From Neurospora crassa OR74A (lineage: Eukaryota > Ascomycota > Sordariomycetes > Sordariales > Sordariaceae), in NCBI RefSeq assembly GCF_000182925.2, contig NC_026507.1, positions 620,001-684,000 on the forward strand: DNA of 64,000 nucleotides. Direction: 5' to 3'. The notes beneath the pieces were generated by a model. The model saw nothing but the letters and a program-made list of their open reading frames with translations, made no database searches and was not told where the DNA came from. Of this stretch, positions 25,629 through 38,349 are shown one piece after another (within the stretch, counting starts at the first letter, position 1; every line of letters begins with the position of its first letter). The translations under genes and the position numbers were made by a program.

Positions 25629-27371
25629 CTAGCGACGGCTTCCAGAGGTAGTAGCAGGAGTGCTCGTGGGATTCACGATAGGCGCACCACTGACCAGATC
25701 GATGTTGAAGGTCCATTTACCTAAGGCCTTAGTTAGTACCGACGAGTATAACAAATCCCGCGAAGAAAGTCTTACCTTTTTGAAGGTTCTCAGCAGTGTC
25801 CTCCAGAAGAATGACGCGCCGCTTGTTGCAGTACGACGTCTTGTCCATGATGTCCACCTTGAGGCCGGGCTGGGCAAGATCCTGGACCGGCTTCTCAAAC
25901 ATCTCGGACAGGTTCTCTACCGCCATCTCCAAGTCCTTTTGATTGCTCTCGAAGATCTCGGTAAGATTGTTGCGTGCCAAGTAGAATGCAAAGGCGTAGG
26001 TCCACATGAGCGTTTGCCGGCACGTCTGCAACGCCTGCGATGCAGATTGCAGGTACTGGACTTCGATCCAGGACATGCCCGATTGCTTTTGGAGCTCCAC
26101 CATCTTCTTCTCCGTCTTGACATACAGATCCTTGTCCAGCCGGGCTGACTGCTCGTGGTTGTGGTAGCGGTTGTAGTAGTGGAGGTAGCGCTCCAGGGAG
26201 ACTCGGGACCTAGCCTGAGCGTCGCGGGCTTCGGCGCCGCTCTTTTCCTCAAAGCGGTTGCAGTTGTACCAGCTCGTGCCGTGTTCGGACCAAAGCCCCA
26301 TACACATCCAGCAAAACTCGTATTTGCACTTGCGGCATGTCATGTGGTTGCAGCCACCATTCTTCTCGATCGTGCTGTTGCACTTTGGGCATTCCTTGGT
26401 GTTAGCTGATATCCAATTGGCCGTTTCCGAGTCGTCTGCACATTTCTTGAGCCACTTCTTCACGAGCTCACAGGGAGCGGGCTGGTGGTCGGTGTAGATG
26501 CAGCCAAAGCAGAAGCGGTGGCCGCACAGACATGACACTGTGGGCACCACCTTGGTGAGGTCTTTCTTCTTGACACCGCACTCGACGGCGTTTGCGCAGT
26601 CAGGCGAGGGGCACCATTTAAGAGTTTCCTTGTCCTCAACGTACGTGCGCATGAGCAGCTCGTGATATCGTTCCGTCAACTCGGGCGTGACTAGGATGTC
26701 GAGCGAGCGGGCATCGATAATGAGATTGCAGCCGTCGGCGGGACACTGGATACGGGCGGCCTCGCCTTCTTCGCGGATCTTTTGTGATAGATACTGGCGG
26801 TAGCAGTCGACACAGTAACGATGGCCGCACTTGATGGCGAAGGACTCGAGGCCGTCTCCGTCTTCACAGCAGATATCGCACATGAAACCAGGGATGACCT
26901 GCAGCCGGGGCTTGTCGGCGGCGGTCTGTGCGAGGCCGGCCGCATCGAGAACTTGACGGGGTTTGTCCATGTAGTCCTCGATAAGACGCTCCCGGTTCCA
27001 CCGAAAGTGCCGTAGCAAAATGGCCGCTTCTTCTTTGGAGATGTCGAGAATCATGTTGACCTCGTCGACCAGGCCATCCTGCTGTTTCTGTATGTCTTCG
27101 GGGCGGAACACCTTGAAGGGGATATCGAGGTAGTTGTGCTTCTTGGCCTGCTGGGAGTCCTTGTTTCCGGTATCCAGATCGGGCTCGTCGTCAAAGTCAA
27201 AGTCTGGCGGGATCGCGGGGTCAGTATACGGCAAAATGTCTGGGGGGCGAGAAGTAGGATCATGGTGGTAGTCTCACCCTCGGGATTCGACATGTCGTTG
27301 TCGCTGTCATCCTCCTGCATCATGTCATCCTCGGAGGAGAGGTTGGACATGAAATCGTCTTCGGAGTCCAT
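25629..27371 (-). CDS. Ariadne-type RBR E3 ubiquitin ligase
   Basis: Three exons, 27371-27278, 27203-25776 and 25720-25629, joined in frame to 537 residues. The start chosen is MDSEDDFMSNLSSEDD, an acidic opening usual in Ariadne proteins; the frame stays open upstream for about 170 codons but contains no ATG. Order: acidic region, UBA-like helices (about 80-115), RING1 from C139 (CDICCEDGDG), IBR (about 210-265), and RING2 from about 302 with CPKCNSTIEKNGGCNHMTC, where the cysteine of GGCNHM (about 315) is the expected ubiquitin-accepting residue. The C-terminal Ariadne domain follows (SLERYLHYYNRYHNHEQSA). Such ligases are activated by neddylated cullins. Length is close to human ARIH1 (557). 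The last exon adds a short Thr/Ser-rich tail. Confidence 0.93.
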
Positions 27372-29428
27372 GGCGTCGTCGGCGGCGGGGTCAGCGTCGC
27401 TATGGCTGTCGTCGTTGCCGTTGTGCGAGGTGGTGGTGGTGAGGGGAGTCGGGGGAGCGGCTTCGGGGCCCTGGTGCTGTTTGCCGGCTGAGGCGAGTTG
27501 GGTTCTCTTGTTTGGGAGAGTATCGTCCGAGATGGGGGACGTCGTCGCCTCAGCGGCCTTCCGCTTTCTAGTTTGGGGAGGAATGGTGCCGGCTTTGTAA
27601 GAGACGAGAAAAGATCTTGGACTCGCCACCCGGATGCCGTAGTGGATGATCGAGGCCGGGAGTGGTGGAAGGGCGTCAATGGGCGAATGACTCAGCAGCA
27701 GAGAAACCTGGGAGTGACGTCGAGAGTCGAGCTTGTTGGGGTTGGAGCCGAGTAGCGCGGGGTAGCAGTCGTATTGATCGATGTCGGTCGCGGAAGATGA
27801 TGCCGGGCAATTGTATGTACTTGAAGTTGTATGTGACGGAATGAAGGGAAGTCTTGCGAGATGGGATGATTGCTTTGGGTGGGTTTGTTGTTTTGGGTCA
27901 AGATGGGATTCCGGGCGGAAACTCCCTAAAAGCGGGCAGAGGCCCGTACAGGGTGCTAGAATAGAGTAAGGTACAGTATCTTTTGTACCAGTTACACTGG
28001 AGGTTAGAGGCTATATTACTAGTAGTACTTCGGTTCTCTACTGGCTGGAGGCAGGTACCGTGCAATACCCTGCAGGCTTAAGGTATGTATGTGTACTGCC
28101 CGACCCGATCGATGTACCTAAGGTAGGGAGGTAGCGGCAGGATACCTAGTCGACAGGAGACAGCAAGGGAATCAATCACCTCTACCTACCTCTACTGTAG
28201 AGGTAGTTTCCAAGTGTACTTATGCCGCCGACTCGAAAGAGAGATGCCCTACACTAAGGTAGGTACTAATGAGTGGGCGATGTTTGATACACATCTAAGT
28301 AGTTCCTTTTGGCTAAGACAGTCCAACGAAGTGTTGTAGTGACGGCACAACACTCAGCGGGTCAAAGAAGTGAAGGACCTACGGGACCGTCGACGGGAGC
28401 TGTGCCCGGTGCCTGGCTGCCTCCTTGTCACTCCTGCCCAACTCACTGTTGCCCTGTTTGCTGCCTGTTTCTTGGCCGCTTCACGGCAAAGGCAAGTCGG
28501 GTCAGTCCGTGACAGGACCCTTGCTGAGCTAACAGATTGACAAAGGTGGGTTATGTAGGTACACTACAAAATAATCAAGGTACACGCGCATTTGCTGTCG
28601 GGGAAATCAGTCAGCATTCTGTAGGGTCAGGATTTTGATTTCAAATGCCGTCCCCAGAGTTCCACTTTGAAACTCCGCTGCCATCGAAAGGTGGATTCCG
28701 GGGAACATGGACCATTCATCATCATGGGGAAGATTGCAAAGATACCTTATTACTTGTAGCATGGGAAAAGTAAGGGATTTGATCTGACATGATCATTGTT
28801 CTGAGCTCAAGTAAATGGCAATAAGATGATATTCAAGTCATGCAAGAATAGGTAGAGGTACCTAGTAGGCATGTTCCCCATTTTGCGTTCCCGCTCGTTC
28901 TCGTAGAGACCATCGATAGATTGGCAGAAGTCAGTAGGTAGTGGTCAAGCAGCTCACGAGTGACCAGTCGGGAATAATCTGGGTGGTCATGGGATAATTC
29001 AAGTCACAAACTTCGGATAGATTCAGCTGTTCAGGTGTGCCTTTTCCCGAATCTCACCTTGAAGGGGGGGGGTTCAGATGGGAGGGAGAGACTGCGTCGA
29101 TCAAGTTGGAAGGTGGTCGGGTGGTCAATGACGGAGAAGTCTTAACAGAGGCACATGGGGGTTAGGGTTATAGTAGCTCACCTCACTAAAGGTACATACA
29201 CACAAGATACGCTAGTGCAGAATGTAACTCCTGCTAGCGTCGTCATAGGGCCCTGTCGAGCACGCGATAAAGCAGAGGGTGTCTCCAAAGCTTCCGTTCC
29301 CTATTCCAGAAAGATACCAATTTTCCACCAACACCCAACTCTAGATTGGATGCGCCATTGGCTCTTCCACCCATATTGACCAAAGTTATTGGCCTGGTAA
29401 TTATTCAGAAAGGATTCAAACGACATCA
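27372..29428. other. Divergent intergenic region
   Basis: 2 kb between two divergently transcribed genes. The first 500 bases are transcribed-looking GC-rich sequence open in the RBR frame without ATG, probably 5' UTR. Further on there are many TACCTA/TAGGTA strings and a CTCTACTGTAGAG hairpin near 28190. No additional gene supported. Confidence 0.5.
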
Positions 29429-30475
29429 ATGGGCTCAGAACGTACAGAAGACGACCACAGGTCGCGTCGCCGTGACCATCATCGAGACGCCCCCAGAGAC
29501 AGAGACAGCGCAAGCACCAGCCGACACAACAAGCGCGACACTGCAGAAGACTCCCACAGACATCGCAGGCGCTCTCGGGACCGGTCTCCCAACAGATCTC
29601 AGTCTCCAAGGCGAGATCACCGAAGACGATCCAGATCACCAGATACCAAAAAGCGCCCATCGCGTTCGCGGTCACCACGCGACAGAGACAGAGACAGGGA
29701 GCGGAGAAGGGACAGGGACCGACGTGGAGACCGAGGCGAGGACGACAGTGACAGACGACACCGCCGGCGCGAAGACAAGGGCAAGGACGGCTACTCGGAT
29801 AGAGGCAGAGACAGAGACAGAGACCGCCGTAGGAATCGCTCATCAGAAAGACGCTCTACCCGAAGAGAAACACAGCAACCAGATGAAAATGCCGACAACA
29901 AGCGCAGCCTAACCAAGCGAGGCGGTCCTTTACCGTCGCAAGGTGACTCCTTCGCTGTCAGCATTGGCGAAGAACCCGAGAAACCCAAGGAGAAGCCGAA
30001 CTTTGGCAACACAGGCGTGCTCGCCGCTCAGTCCAACACGGTCACGCAAGCCGACGGGACCACTGTTACGCTCAAATACCACGAGCCGCCCGAGGCCCGC
30101 AAGCCCGCCCCGCGCGACCAGTGGCGCCTGTACGTCTTCAAGGGCGACGAGGTCATTGACACTATCGAGCTGCACACGCGCAGCTGCTGGCTGGTTGGGA
30201 GGGACCTGGCCATTGCCGACTTGCCGGCCGAGCACCCGAGCATTAGCAAGCAGCATGCCGTCATCCAGTTCCGCTATACGGAGAAGAGAAACGAGTACGG
30301 GGATAAGATTGGCCGCGTGAAGCCGTATCTGATTGACTTGGAGAGTGCAAACGGTACCAAACTCAATGGCGACAAGGTACCGGATAGTCGGTACCTGGAG
30401 TTGAGAGACAAGGATATGATTCAGTTCGGGTCCAGTACGAGGGAGTACGTGCTTATGCTCCCGCCCAAGGATTGA
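29429..30475 (+). CDS. FHA-domain protein of the SNIP1/Pml1 type (RES splicing complex)
   Basis: Single 348-codon exon. Residues 1-150 are almost entirely Arg/Ser/Asp/Glu in RS- and RD-type runs (RSRRRDHHRD, RDRDRERRRD), typical of spliceosome-associated proteins. The middle (about 165-210) is a linker ending in AQSNTVTQADGTTVTLKYHE. An FHA domain covers about 225-345, with WRLYVFKGDEV, CWLVGRDLAIADLP, HPSISKQHAVIQFR and LIDLESANGTKLNG, the phosphothreonine-binding loops of the family. SNIP1 in animals and Pml1 in yeast have this architecture and belong to the RES complex that helps splicing and pre-mRNA retention. That role is inferred. Confidence 0.9.
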   Translation: MGSERTEDDHRSRRRDHHRDAPRDRDSASTSRHNKRDTAEDSHRHRRRSRDRSPNRSQSPRRDHRRRSRSPDTKKRPSRSRSPRDRDRDRERRRDRDRRGDRGEDDSDRRHRRREDKGKDGYSDRGRDRDRDRRRNRSSERRSTRRETQQPDENADNKRSLTKRGGPLPSQGDSFAVSIGEEPEKPKEKPNFGNTGVLAAQSNTVTQADGTTVTLKYHEPPEARKPAPRDQWRLYVFKGDEVIDTIELHTRSCWLVGRDLAIADLPAEHPSISKQHAVIQFRYTEKRNEYGDKIGRVKPYLIDLESANGTKLNGDKVPDSRYLELRDKDMIQFGSSTREYVLMLPPKD

Positions 30476-33400
30476 GAGACGGGTACTACTGCTCGTGTTG
30501 TTGTGGGCCAAGGAGGACACGAAGGAAGGGGCGCAGCCATGGTATACTACCTCTACCTGCAAATTCGATGATGGACGGTGCCTGGTATTTCCAAACGTCC
30601 AGGTGCATGATGTCACTCTTGAACCGATGCAGGACCTCGGCAGAGTTTATGCCGAGTATGAGCACGGATTTGCCTACCATGGTGGAACAATACACCCATT
30701 GTCGCTTGGATAGTCAGAGGCTATGGTGACCCCCACTGTTCAAACCATCTGACTTCAACTGGATTTTGGCATGGCACAGCAGAGCAAAAAGCCCGGATGA
30801 CTTGGTTAACCAAGGACACAGATACCCCATGGTACGCTTATAATTAGAGTTCCATGGTGCAACCTCTCACCGGGCGTGGGATGGACTCATTCACCGCCGG
30901 CGTCTTGTTGGTATCTCGAGACCTTTTTGGCCCTCGATTTGCTGGATTAGTCTCAGGCCGAAAATGATGATGTTGACTGTGCGGGACTTAGCAGTGTTTG
31001 CGTTGGGCCAAGCGGTCTGGTGAAGAAAAGTTTACCACAACGAACCTTCAAATCCCGGCCGAGAAACACCCATGGTTGTCTATTCTTGACCTAAAACAGC
31101 CCATCTATACCTCTGAACCCCTACCAAAGGACTTTCGCCCGGTGAAATCGAAATTGCAACAGAAACGAGGGCACGTATCACGATGGTGACCAAGACGAGA
31201 CTGTGACAGGTCCCTCGGTCTCAGTCTGGCGGAGAATATTGCCCATAGTCGTGAATCATCACGATTCATTTACCCAAGTAGACATATACTTAGTCAATGT
31301 ACGTCTTTTGTCTAGAGGTAGTCTACTAGCTACCATTACCACACCCCCAAACTCGGAATGCTGAACAAATACGTATTTTGTCCAACGGATTATACAACTG
31401 TGCAGTTCAATCTACATTTATGTTCTCACAACAATCCTGTCTCGCAGAAAGAAAGGCGATCGGATTCCCAAAACGGGTTATCGGTCAAGGTAAAACAACG
31501 TCAAAGTCACCATGCAAGGCTATGCTAGTCCCAGACCTGCCCTACCATAGATGATCTTACATGATGTTGAGGCTCAGCGCGGATATTCAGTTTACTTTGC
31601 GAGTTCTGTCAGGTAAGATACCTAGTCAGGTACCACAGCGTCATCAATGTTGCCAAAGTATCGATTGGATCCCTTTTAGCCAGTGATACCCGGCGGCGGC
31701 GCCGTCTTGGCCCCTGAATACTTACCGTGTCATGTCATGTCACTGTACGGCGTGGACGGTTGCCTACAAGTTTGGGCGGGTTTGAAAGGGGCCGGCGCGA
31801 TGGAGACATAATGCCGCCAAGGCTTCCTTCGTTGGTTGCCTCGCCTCCCCTCTCTCTCTGCCTTGTGCCTCAAACGTGCATGACCAGTAACTGGGTCCGA
31901 AAAGGGAAAGCATGATGCTGCCCCTCAAGTCGTCTTTTGTTAGCAAAATGTCATGGTGGCGATGGGAGTCGGAACTTCGGCTCAATAAGATCAGTGGAAC
32001 TTTTTGCGAAATTCAAGAAAGAGCACACACAGCATGGACAACCGAAAGATGGGAATGTTCGTCGAAGGGCATTATGGATGGTCACACACACCTGACCGAG
32101 ATCCAGTCATTCATCCATCATATAGAGGTATCACTCAGAGTCTCTGCCCTGGAGAACGACGGCGGCAGACTGCAGTGGCAATCCATATGTACTATGCTAT
32201 GCAGCGTTGAAGTACAGTGCATTCCGTCTCACGGCACATGGCATGACATTGTCACGACAGGCAGGTGTACACTGTCAGTACGTAGAGGTACAGTACAGTA
32301 GCAGTGAGCACCCTGGCCTCGCTTCCCCCTTCCTCCCGCCCCGCGATCCGCGGCACTTGCAAATGTCAACAACACTACATAACACATCACAGGTTCTCCA
32401 TGGCGTACAATATCCGGCAATGATTCCAAGAAAAACCGGGAAACGAAGCCATCCATTTCTATCAGATTTTTCAAGCCCTGACTGTGCCGGAAAGGTACAT
32501 CATCAAGTTTGTTGATGGAGGAGGGAAGATCCCCAAACAGCCAGGGGGGAGAAGCGGGCTCAAGGGGGGGAGCAGGGGGGCTCAGCTGCCGCCCACGATT
32601 GCACCCCTCGGTCACTCGATAGGCGGGCCTCGTGACGGACCATTCAACGACGACGTTCCAGTTTCCACTTTCAACGGCGACTCCTCCTCCCATCATATTA
32701 TGAACTTTATACTTTCTGTTCGCATTTTGTCAGTCGTCAGCCACACTCGTCCGGAGTTCCTAATGGATCGTCACAGTCACTCACTCTGTCAATCCCTCAA
32801 GCGAGGAGAGACTGAGAGAAACTGACTGTAGGACAGACTCACTTATACACATGCTCGTGATGGATCTCCATAGTGGCCAGTGGCCAGGAGTCCAAGACTG
32901 ACCAACATCAAGGAACCTCGAAAGGCCTCTCCGGCCGGTTGACCACGATTGACCATTCCGAGGAGTTGAAGACAACTCGTGGTTGATGACGGATGGCAAA
33001 TGGTAATAACTGGAGAAACGAGGAGGAAGACTGGTCATGTCACACTTTGCACTTGCACCTCGGATATTTCACTTTAGCGGCCGCGATTTGAGACTTTGAG
33101 ATTCCGTTTATCCACCCATCCGCCCATCTCAAAAGCCCATTTTATTTAGCACTACTGCCGGATTGGTTTTTATACAAGCCCCAGGTCTCTTACCAACTGT
33201 CTTGCTCTCTTTCAATTTACTATCTCAAAGTCGTTAGTTTCAATCTCGCAGCTCCTTTCTGTTCCTGCCCACCGAGGAGAGTACCTAACCAAGGCGAGGC
33301 TCCTTCCATCGACTTGCCGTATAAGTGGCCTGCCTAAAAAGCTGAAACACGTATTGTCAAGAAGATTCCCTCATAGCCACACGACATCTGCCTTGACATA

Positions 33401-33711
33401 AGAGTCACAAGCCCCCCCTCCATCAGCACCCGAACCCTCTTTTTGGTCCCGCGGACTGACGCGATAAATCTTGCCCCTCTCATTCTGCCTTATCTGCCGG
33501 CTTGTTCAGTGTCGGTTGCTTACGACTGAGCTTCCTGTTTTCGACTCATTCTTTTCGGTTGTCTTTTCTTGCAACCAACTTTGACTCTCCCAGCCTTGAG
33601 TCTTCATAAAATCCTTTGCGGTTATTGGTGGAAGTCGAGCTTCAGTCGACTGTCAGAACCTTTTTTTCTTCCCTTTCTCACTTGGCCCTGTGGCCTGACT
33701 TCACGACGAGC
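30476..33711. other. Large gene-free stretch upstream of the NLR gene
   Basis: 3.2 kb with only short frames lacking coding-like codon use on either strand. The last ~600 bases before 33712 are pyrimidine-rich and TATA-poor, fitting a promoter and long 5' leader for the receptor gene. No RNA gene recognised. Confidence 0.5.
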
Positions 33712-36700
33712 ATGGTATGTGTTCTTCTCTTAGCCTTCTTCTATGCTGGCTAAACAGTATGGCATGTGAACTATGCGAGACATATTTGGCTAACATGATA
33801 CCTACAGGGAAGTGTCAACAAGCAAATCTCGCGCTTCGAAGTCACAGCGGTCTATACCCATCCGCAGGCCACTGCGGACATTGTCCTGGTCCACGGCCTC
33901 AATGGCCACCCAGAGAAAACATGGACGGCTGCCAACAGCGTGTTCTGGCCCACCGACCTGCTCCCAGCGTCTCTGGAGCTGAAAAACCAGCACGCCAACG
34001 TCTTGGTTTACGGCTACAATGCCGACGTCTACTCAAGGGGCACCAGCACGCCTAGTAACAACTTCATTCACCAGCACGCCCAGTCTCTGGTCACCTCGCT
34101 TACATCGTTCCGCAAGAGCGAAGGGACCGAGAGACTGCCAATAATATGGGTGGTGCACAGTTTGGGAGGTATAGTAACCAAAAGGGCACTACTATACTCG
34201 AATGATATCCGGGCCCATCAGCAAGAAGACCTGCGCTCAGTGTTCGTATCTACGTACGCCATCATCTTCCTCGGCACCCCACACCAAGGCTCAGACTTGG
34301 CCACCTGGGGCCGCATGCTCCAAGCCATGTCGGACGCCGTCATTCCCCGGCGCTTCTTCGAGACCGAATCCGTCCTGCTCAAGTCACTCAAGAAGGACAA
34401 CGAGACCCTGCAGGGAATCAACAACCACTTTCTCGACATCTACCAGCGTTTCAAGATCCACATGGTGCATGAGAACCATACCACGGACTTGAGAGGGACA
34501 AGGGCGCTCGTGGTGGATGCGAACTCGGCTAGTCCGCAGTTGCAGGGCGTGATATACTATGGCATTGAAGCGACACACTCGGGCATGTGCAAGTTTGATG
34601 GGCAGAACGCGCCTGGCTATAGGAATGTGTCGACGGCCATTACGGAGTGGGTGGCGGTGGCTAGGGCAGTCATCGACATACGCTGGGAAGCAGAGGAGGA
34701 GGAGCGGAAGAAACGGGCTGCGGATGAGTACTATGAGAGGAGTGTGCAGGCTATGCAGTCCTACGTAGGTTTCTCTTTCTTTGAAGATTAGGAGGGGGTA
34801 GGTCAAGATGTGCTAACAAAATATCACAGCAACGCTCGCATTCGCCGGGTTATAGCAACCAGCAGTTTCCCTCCATCGGTAGGTTCCGCAGATCACCCTC
34901 ACCCTGTTATGGCCATGACCATGATTATGGCTACGGCCGATATCTTCCTGCTTCTTATCCCCTTCCTGTTACGCCCCCTGGTTCTGGACAGCAGGCGAAT
35001 GGCAGCCCGAGGGTCTGGTCGTCGATAGAAGTAGAGGAGGAGACACATCATCATCTCCATACCTAGAGCGCTTTGCATCTTTCGTCTCATACACACCCTT
35101 TAGTCTTCACGGGAACATGGGCTGATTCTAGTTGCTGGGAATTTTTTCTGGCGTTGGTCATATAGACAATTACAGCAATGAGACTCTTCTACTTCAACAC
35201 CACCCTCATGGCAACCAGAGACGTCCCAAGCTCCTGACACCTCTGCCGTCGTCTCCGTCACAATCTACGTTGTCCACGCGCGAACCTACGTTGTCCACGC
35301 GCGAACCTACGTTGTCCACGCGCGAACCTACGTTGTCCACGCGCGAACCTACGTTGGTGTTGGAGCCGGGCGTCATCAGCCCTAGCCAGCCCGTTGGTGG
35401 GAATAACAACAAACCCCTCACTACTACTACCACCGACATTCAACCTCAACCACCACTTCCAGCGCCCCTTACCCCCCAACAACCAAACCCACCTGCAACA
35501 CAAACCCACCGTCACTCCCAAACTCAAACTTCCTCCCCCGAACAACCAGAACCCCTATTCATCCACCCCGACTCCTTCCGGCCCAACTCCTTCTTCGTCG
35601 GCCGCGAAGACGAACTCCGCGGTCTCCACGAAATGCTCCAAGACCGCCGCCGCCGTCTCGAAGGCACTTCCGCTGTGCTAATTCAATGTCTCCCCGGCGG
35701 CGGCAAGACGCATCTAGCGCGCGAATACGTCTATCGCTACCGCGATCACTACCCCGGCGGCGTGTACTGGGTGCGCGCCAAGAGCAGAGGGGAGGTGGAG
35801 TCAGGTTATTGGAGGGTAGCCAGGATGGAGATTATGCGTAGTAGTACTACTACTACCACTACCTCTAACGATCACGTAACAAGTTTGGGATTAGGATTGG
35901 AAGCCCTGAGGGAAGATGCAAAGACCATGGTGCAGGTTGTCAAGGCATGGTTTAATTCCCACAGGGACTGGTTGTTGGTGTTGGACGGGATCCAGTTCGA
36001 CATCCCAGGCTTGTCAGACTTCATTCCGGACGCAAGGCACACGAGTATCATCTATACCAGCACGGAGAGGGCGGTTACGGGCGATCCGAGGTTTGATAAT
36101 CCGCAGGTTATGGAGTTGGGATTGTTGACTCCCAGACAAGCGGTGGAACTGCTGTTGACCGAACTTGACCGGAAACCTACCTCTACTGTTTCTACCTCCT
36201 CCGCCAATCATGCGGGAAATGATGGCAACGGCCGGAAACATGGAGGGTGGAAAGATGAAGAGGAAGAGAAACGAGCGCTGGAGCTGGTTAATCTGATGGG
36301 CAGGTTACCGCTCATGATCCATGTCGCGGCGCAGCATCTGAAAGCGACGAGGGAGCCGTTGGCGAGGTACCTAGCGGGGTGGAGGGCAAGTAAGCCGAAG
36401 CAGGTGGGCAATTTGCATGCGTATAAGAAGGTCAGGGAGCAGTTGGATGCGAGGGGGAACGTGGCGGCGTTGAATTTGGTGGGGATGTTGGTTTGGTGGG
36501 AGCAGTTGGTGCCGGTTGAGATGGTGGCTTTTGGTAAGTTTTCTGAGATCTCTTTATTCTTGTTTTCCTGGAAGAGGAGGGTAGGGGGTAGAGAGGTGTT
36601 TTCGAAGGGACTGGAAAGGTGGTGTTTGGGTGGTGGAAGGAGGTAATGGAGTAAGGGGGAGTTCAACAAAGTCAGCTAGGTATCAGAAGAAAGAACATTT

Positions 36701-38311
36701 TTCATGAAGTCATGAAAAGAAAACCTGGAAGGCAAGTGTGCCTTTCCAAGTGGAAGAAAAAGGTCCGATTCAATAATCAAACGGCTGATACTAACACCCA
36801 ACCTAACAGGCCTCTCAGCCTTATCCCGCGATACCCCCGTCAAAACCTCCGATGCGTCCCATAGGAAGACGACGCTCAACAACACCCTCAAAGTCCTCAT
36901 CAAGTTCGCCCTCATCGAACGCACCACCGAATCCCACGACAGCATCACACCCCTAACCCGCAGCGCTAGCACAGTCAGCTCTCGCACTTCCGCCAACCGC
37001 AGTCTCGACACTCCTGGCACGAATCAACACCGGAATTACAGTGACTCCTCTGACTCGCTTGACCTCTTGCGGATCCACTCCGTCATCCAAGCGTTTTTCA
37101 TCGAGACGCTGGCAGAGGAAAAAACTGCGGTGGCTTGGATCGAGAGGGCTGCGGCGGTTTGGTGTAGGTCTTTTGACGAGGCGCATAGGCGTATTGAGGC
37201 GTCCAAAAGAGAAGGTGGAGGGGAGCACGCGGAGTTTGAGGGTCCAAGGGTGGGAGTGCCGGATGATTATCGGAGGTACTGCATCCATGGCCAGAAGTTG
37301 TTGCAGAACATCGAGAGGTTTGGTAATGAGAAGAGGGATCCCCAGAGGAGGTTGGAGAAGTGGAGATGGATGGTAAGACAGAGGGTAGAGGAGGCCGGGA
37401 GGGGGGTGGAGGAGCTGAGTCGGCTGGAGCGGTTGATGGGGGTTGAAGAGGTGGAGGTGGTAAGTGTGTTTGATGGCAATAATAGTGCGAGTCAGGAGGG
37501 CAGTAGTATGTCGGAAACAGATTCGAATGATACGACTGCGCCGAGTCAAGAGAGTCAAGAGGAAGGTCACGTCGGTCCGGGAAGTTGGGAGAGGGCGTTT
37601 GGGGGCGCCGCGGTAGATGAGGGGTTCACGCCGATGGAGTCGCCTAGTAGCTATCACTTCTCGACTGCTTCGGGTCGTCGGAGGCCGTCGGACTTGACGA
37701 TGACGATAGCAGGTCAGGCAGCTTCGGGTCCGTTCTCGTGGAAGGAGAGGGGGATGGAAGCCACGGCGCCGTATCCGACCGAAGGAGTGATGCCCCCGAC
37801 TCCTGGACTGGACAACAAAATCAGAGGTTTGCTGGAAGACGAAAGGACTGTGGTCCCGGCCGCTGTTTCTGCTTATTATGAACCTGTTGGCGAACAGTCT
37901 CACGATGAAGTTGACCAAGCAGCCCTCACACCTATCGTCGAAACCCCGAGTGTCTACACGGCCCTAGACGGTTTGGAGATTCCCACGCCCGCTCTTGAAA
38001 CAGGACTCTTTGAGGAGTGGAACGCCGTCGTTCCCAACCACCGCGTCATCAAGAAGCAAGAAGCCCGTCGGTACCACGACCGCGCCGGAGCCTGGAGAGA
38101 TGTTAGGACTGTCGGCGATCCAAGAGTGGGAGTCACGCTGGATGTGGCTGTTGGAGCGTTGGCTGGGAAGCCCGCGATGGGTGCAGGTACAAGTGTTGTG
38201 CCTGTATGGCCACCGCGTAGAACAAGGCGGGTGACGGCCCAGACACAGAGTGAAGCGCAGCTGGAGCTGAACAAAATTCGACAGAAGGTCGCGGGCACGC
38301 AGGCTGTTATT

Positions 38312-38349
<38 letters not shown>

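Noticed and set aside
27692-27901. 69-codon minus-strand frame upstream of the RBR gene
   Set aside because: Short, no homology seen, lies in the expected 5' leader; at most a leader ORF.
35265-35356. CRISPR-like repeat array
   Set aside because: Units are head to tail without spacers and encode protein; CRISPR is not expected in a fungus.
36953-37918. 321-codon minus-strand frame over the receptor gene
   Set aside because: Antisense to conserved-looking NLR coding sequence; Arg/Pro/His-rich as expected of a shadow.
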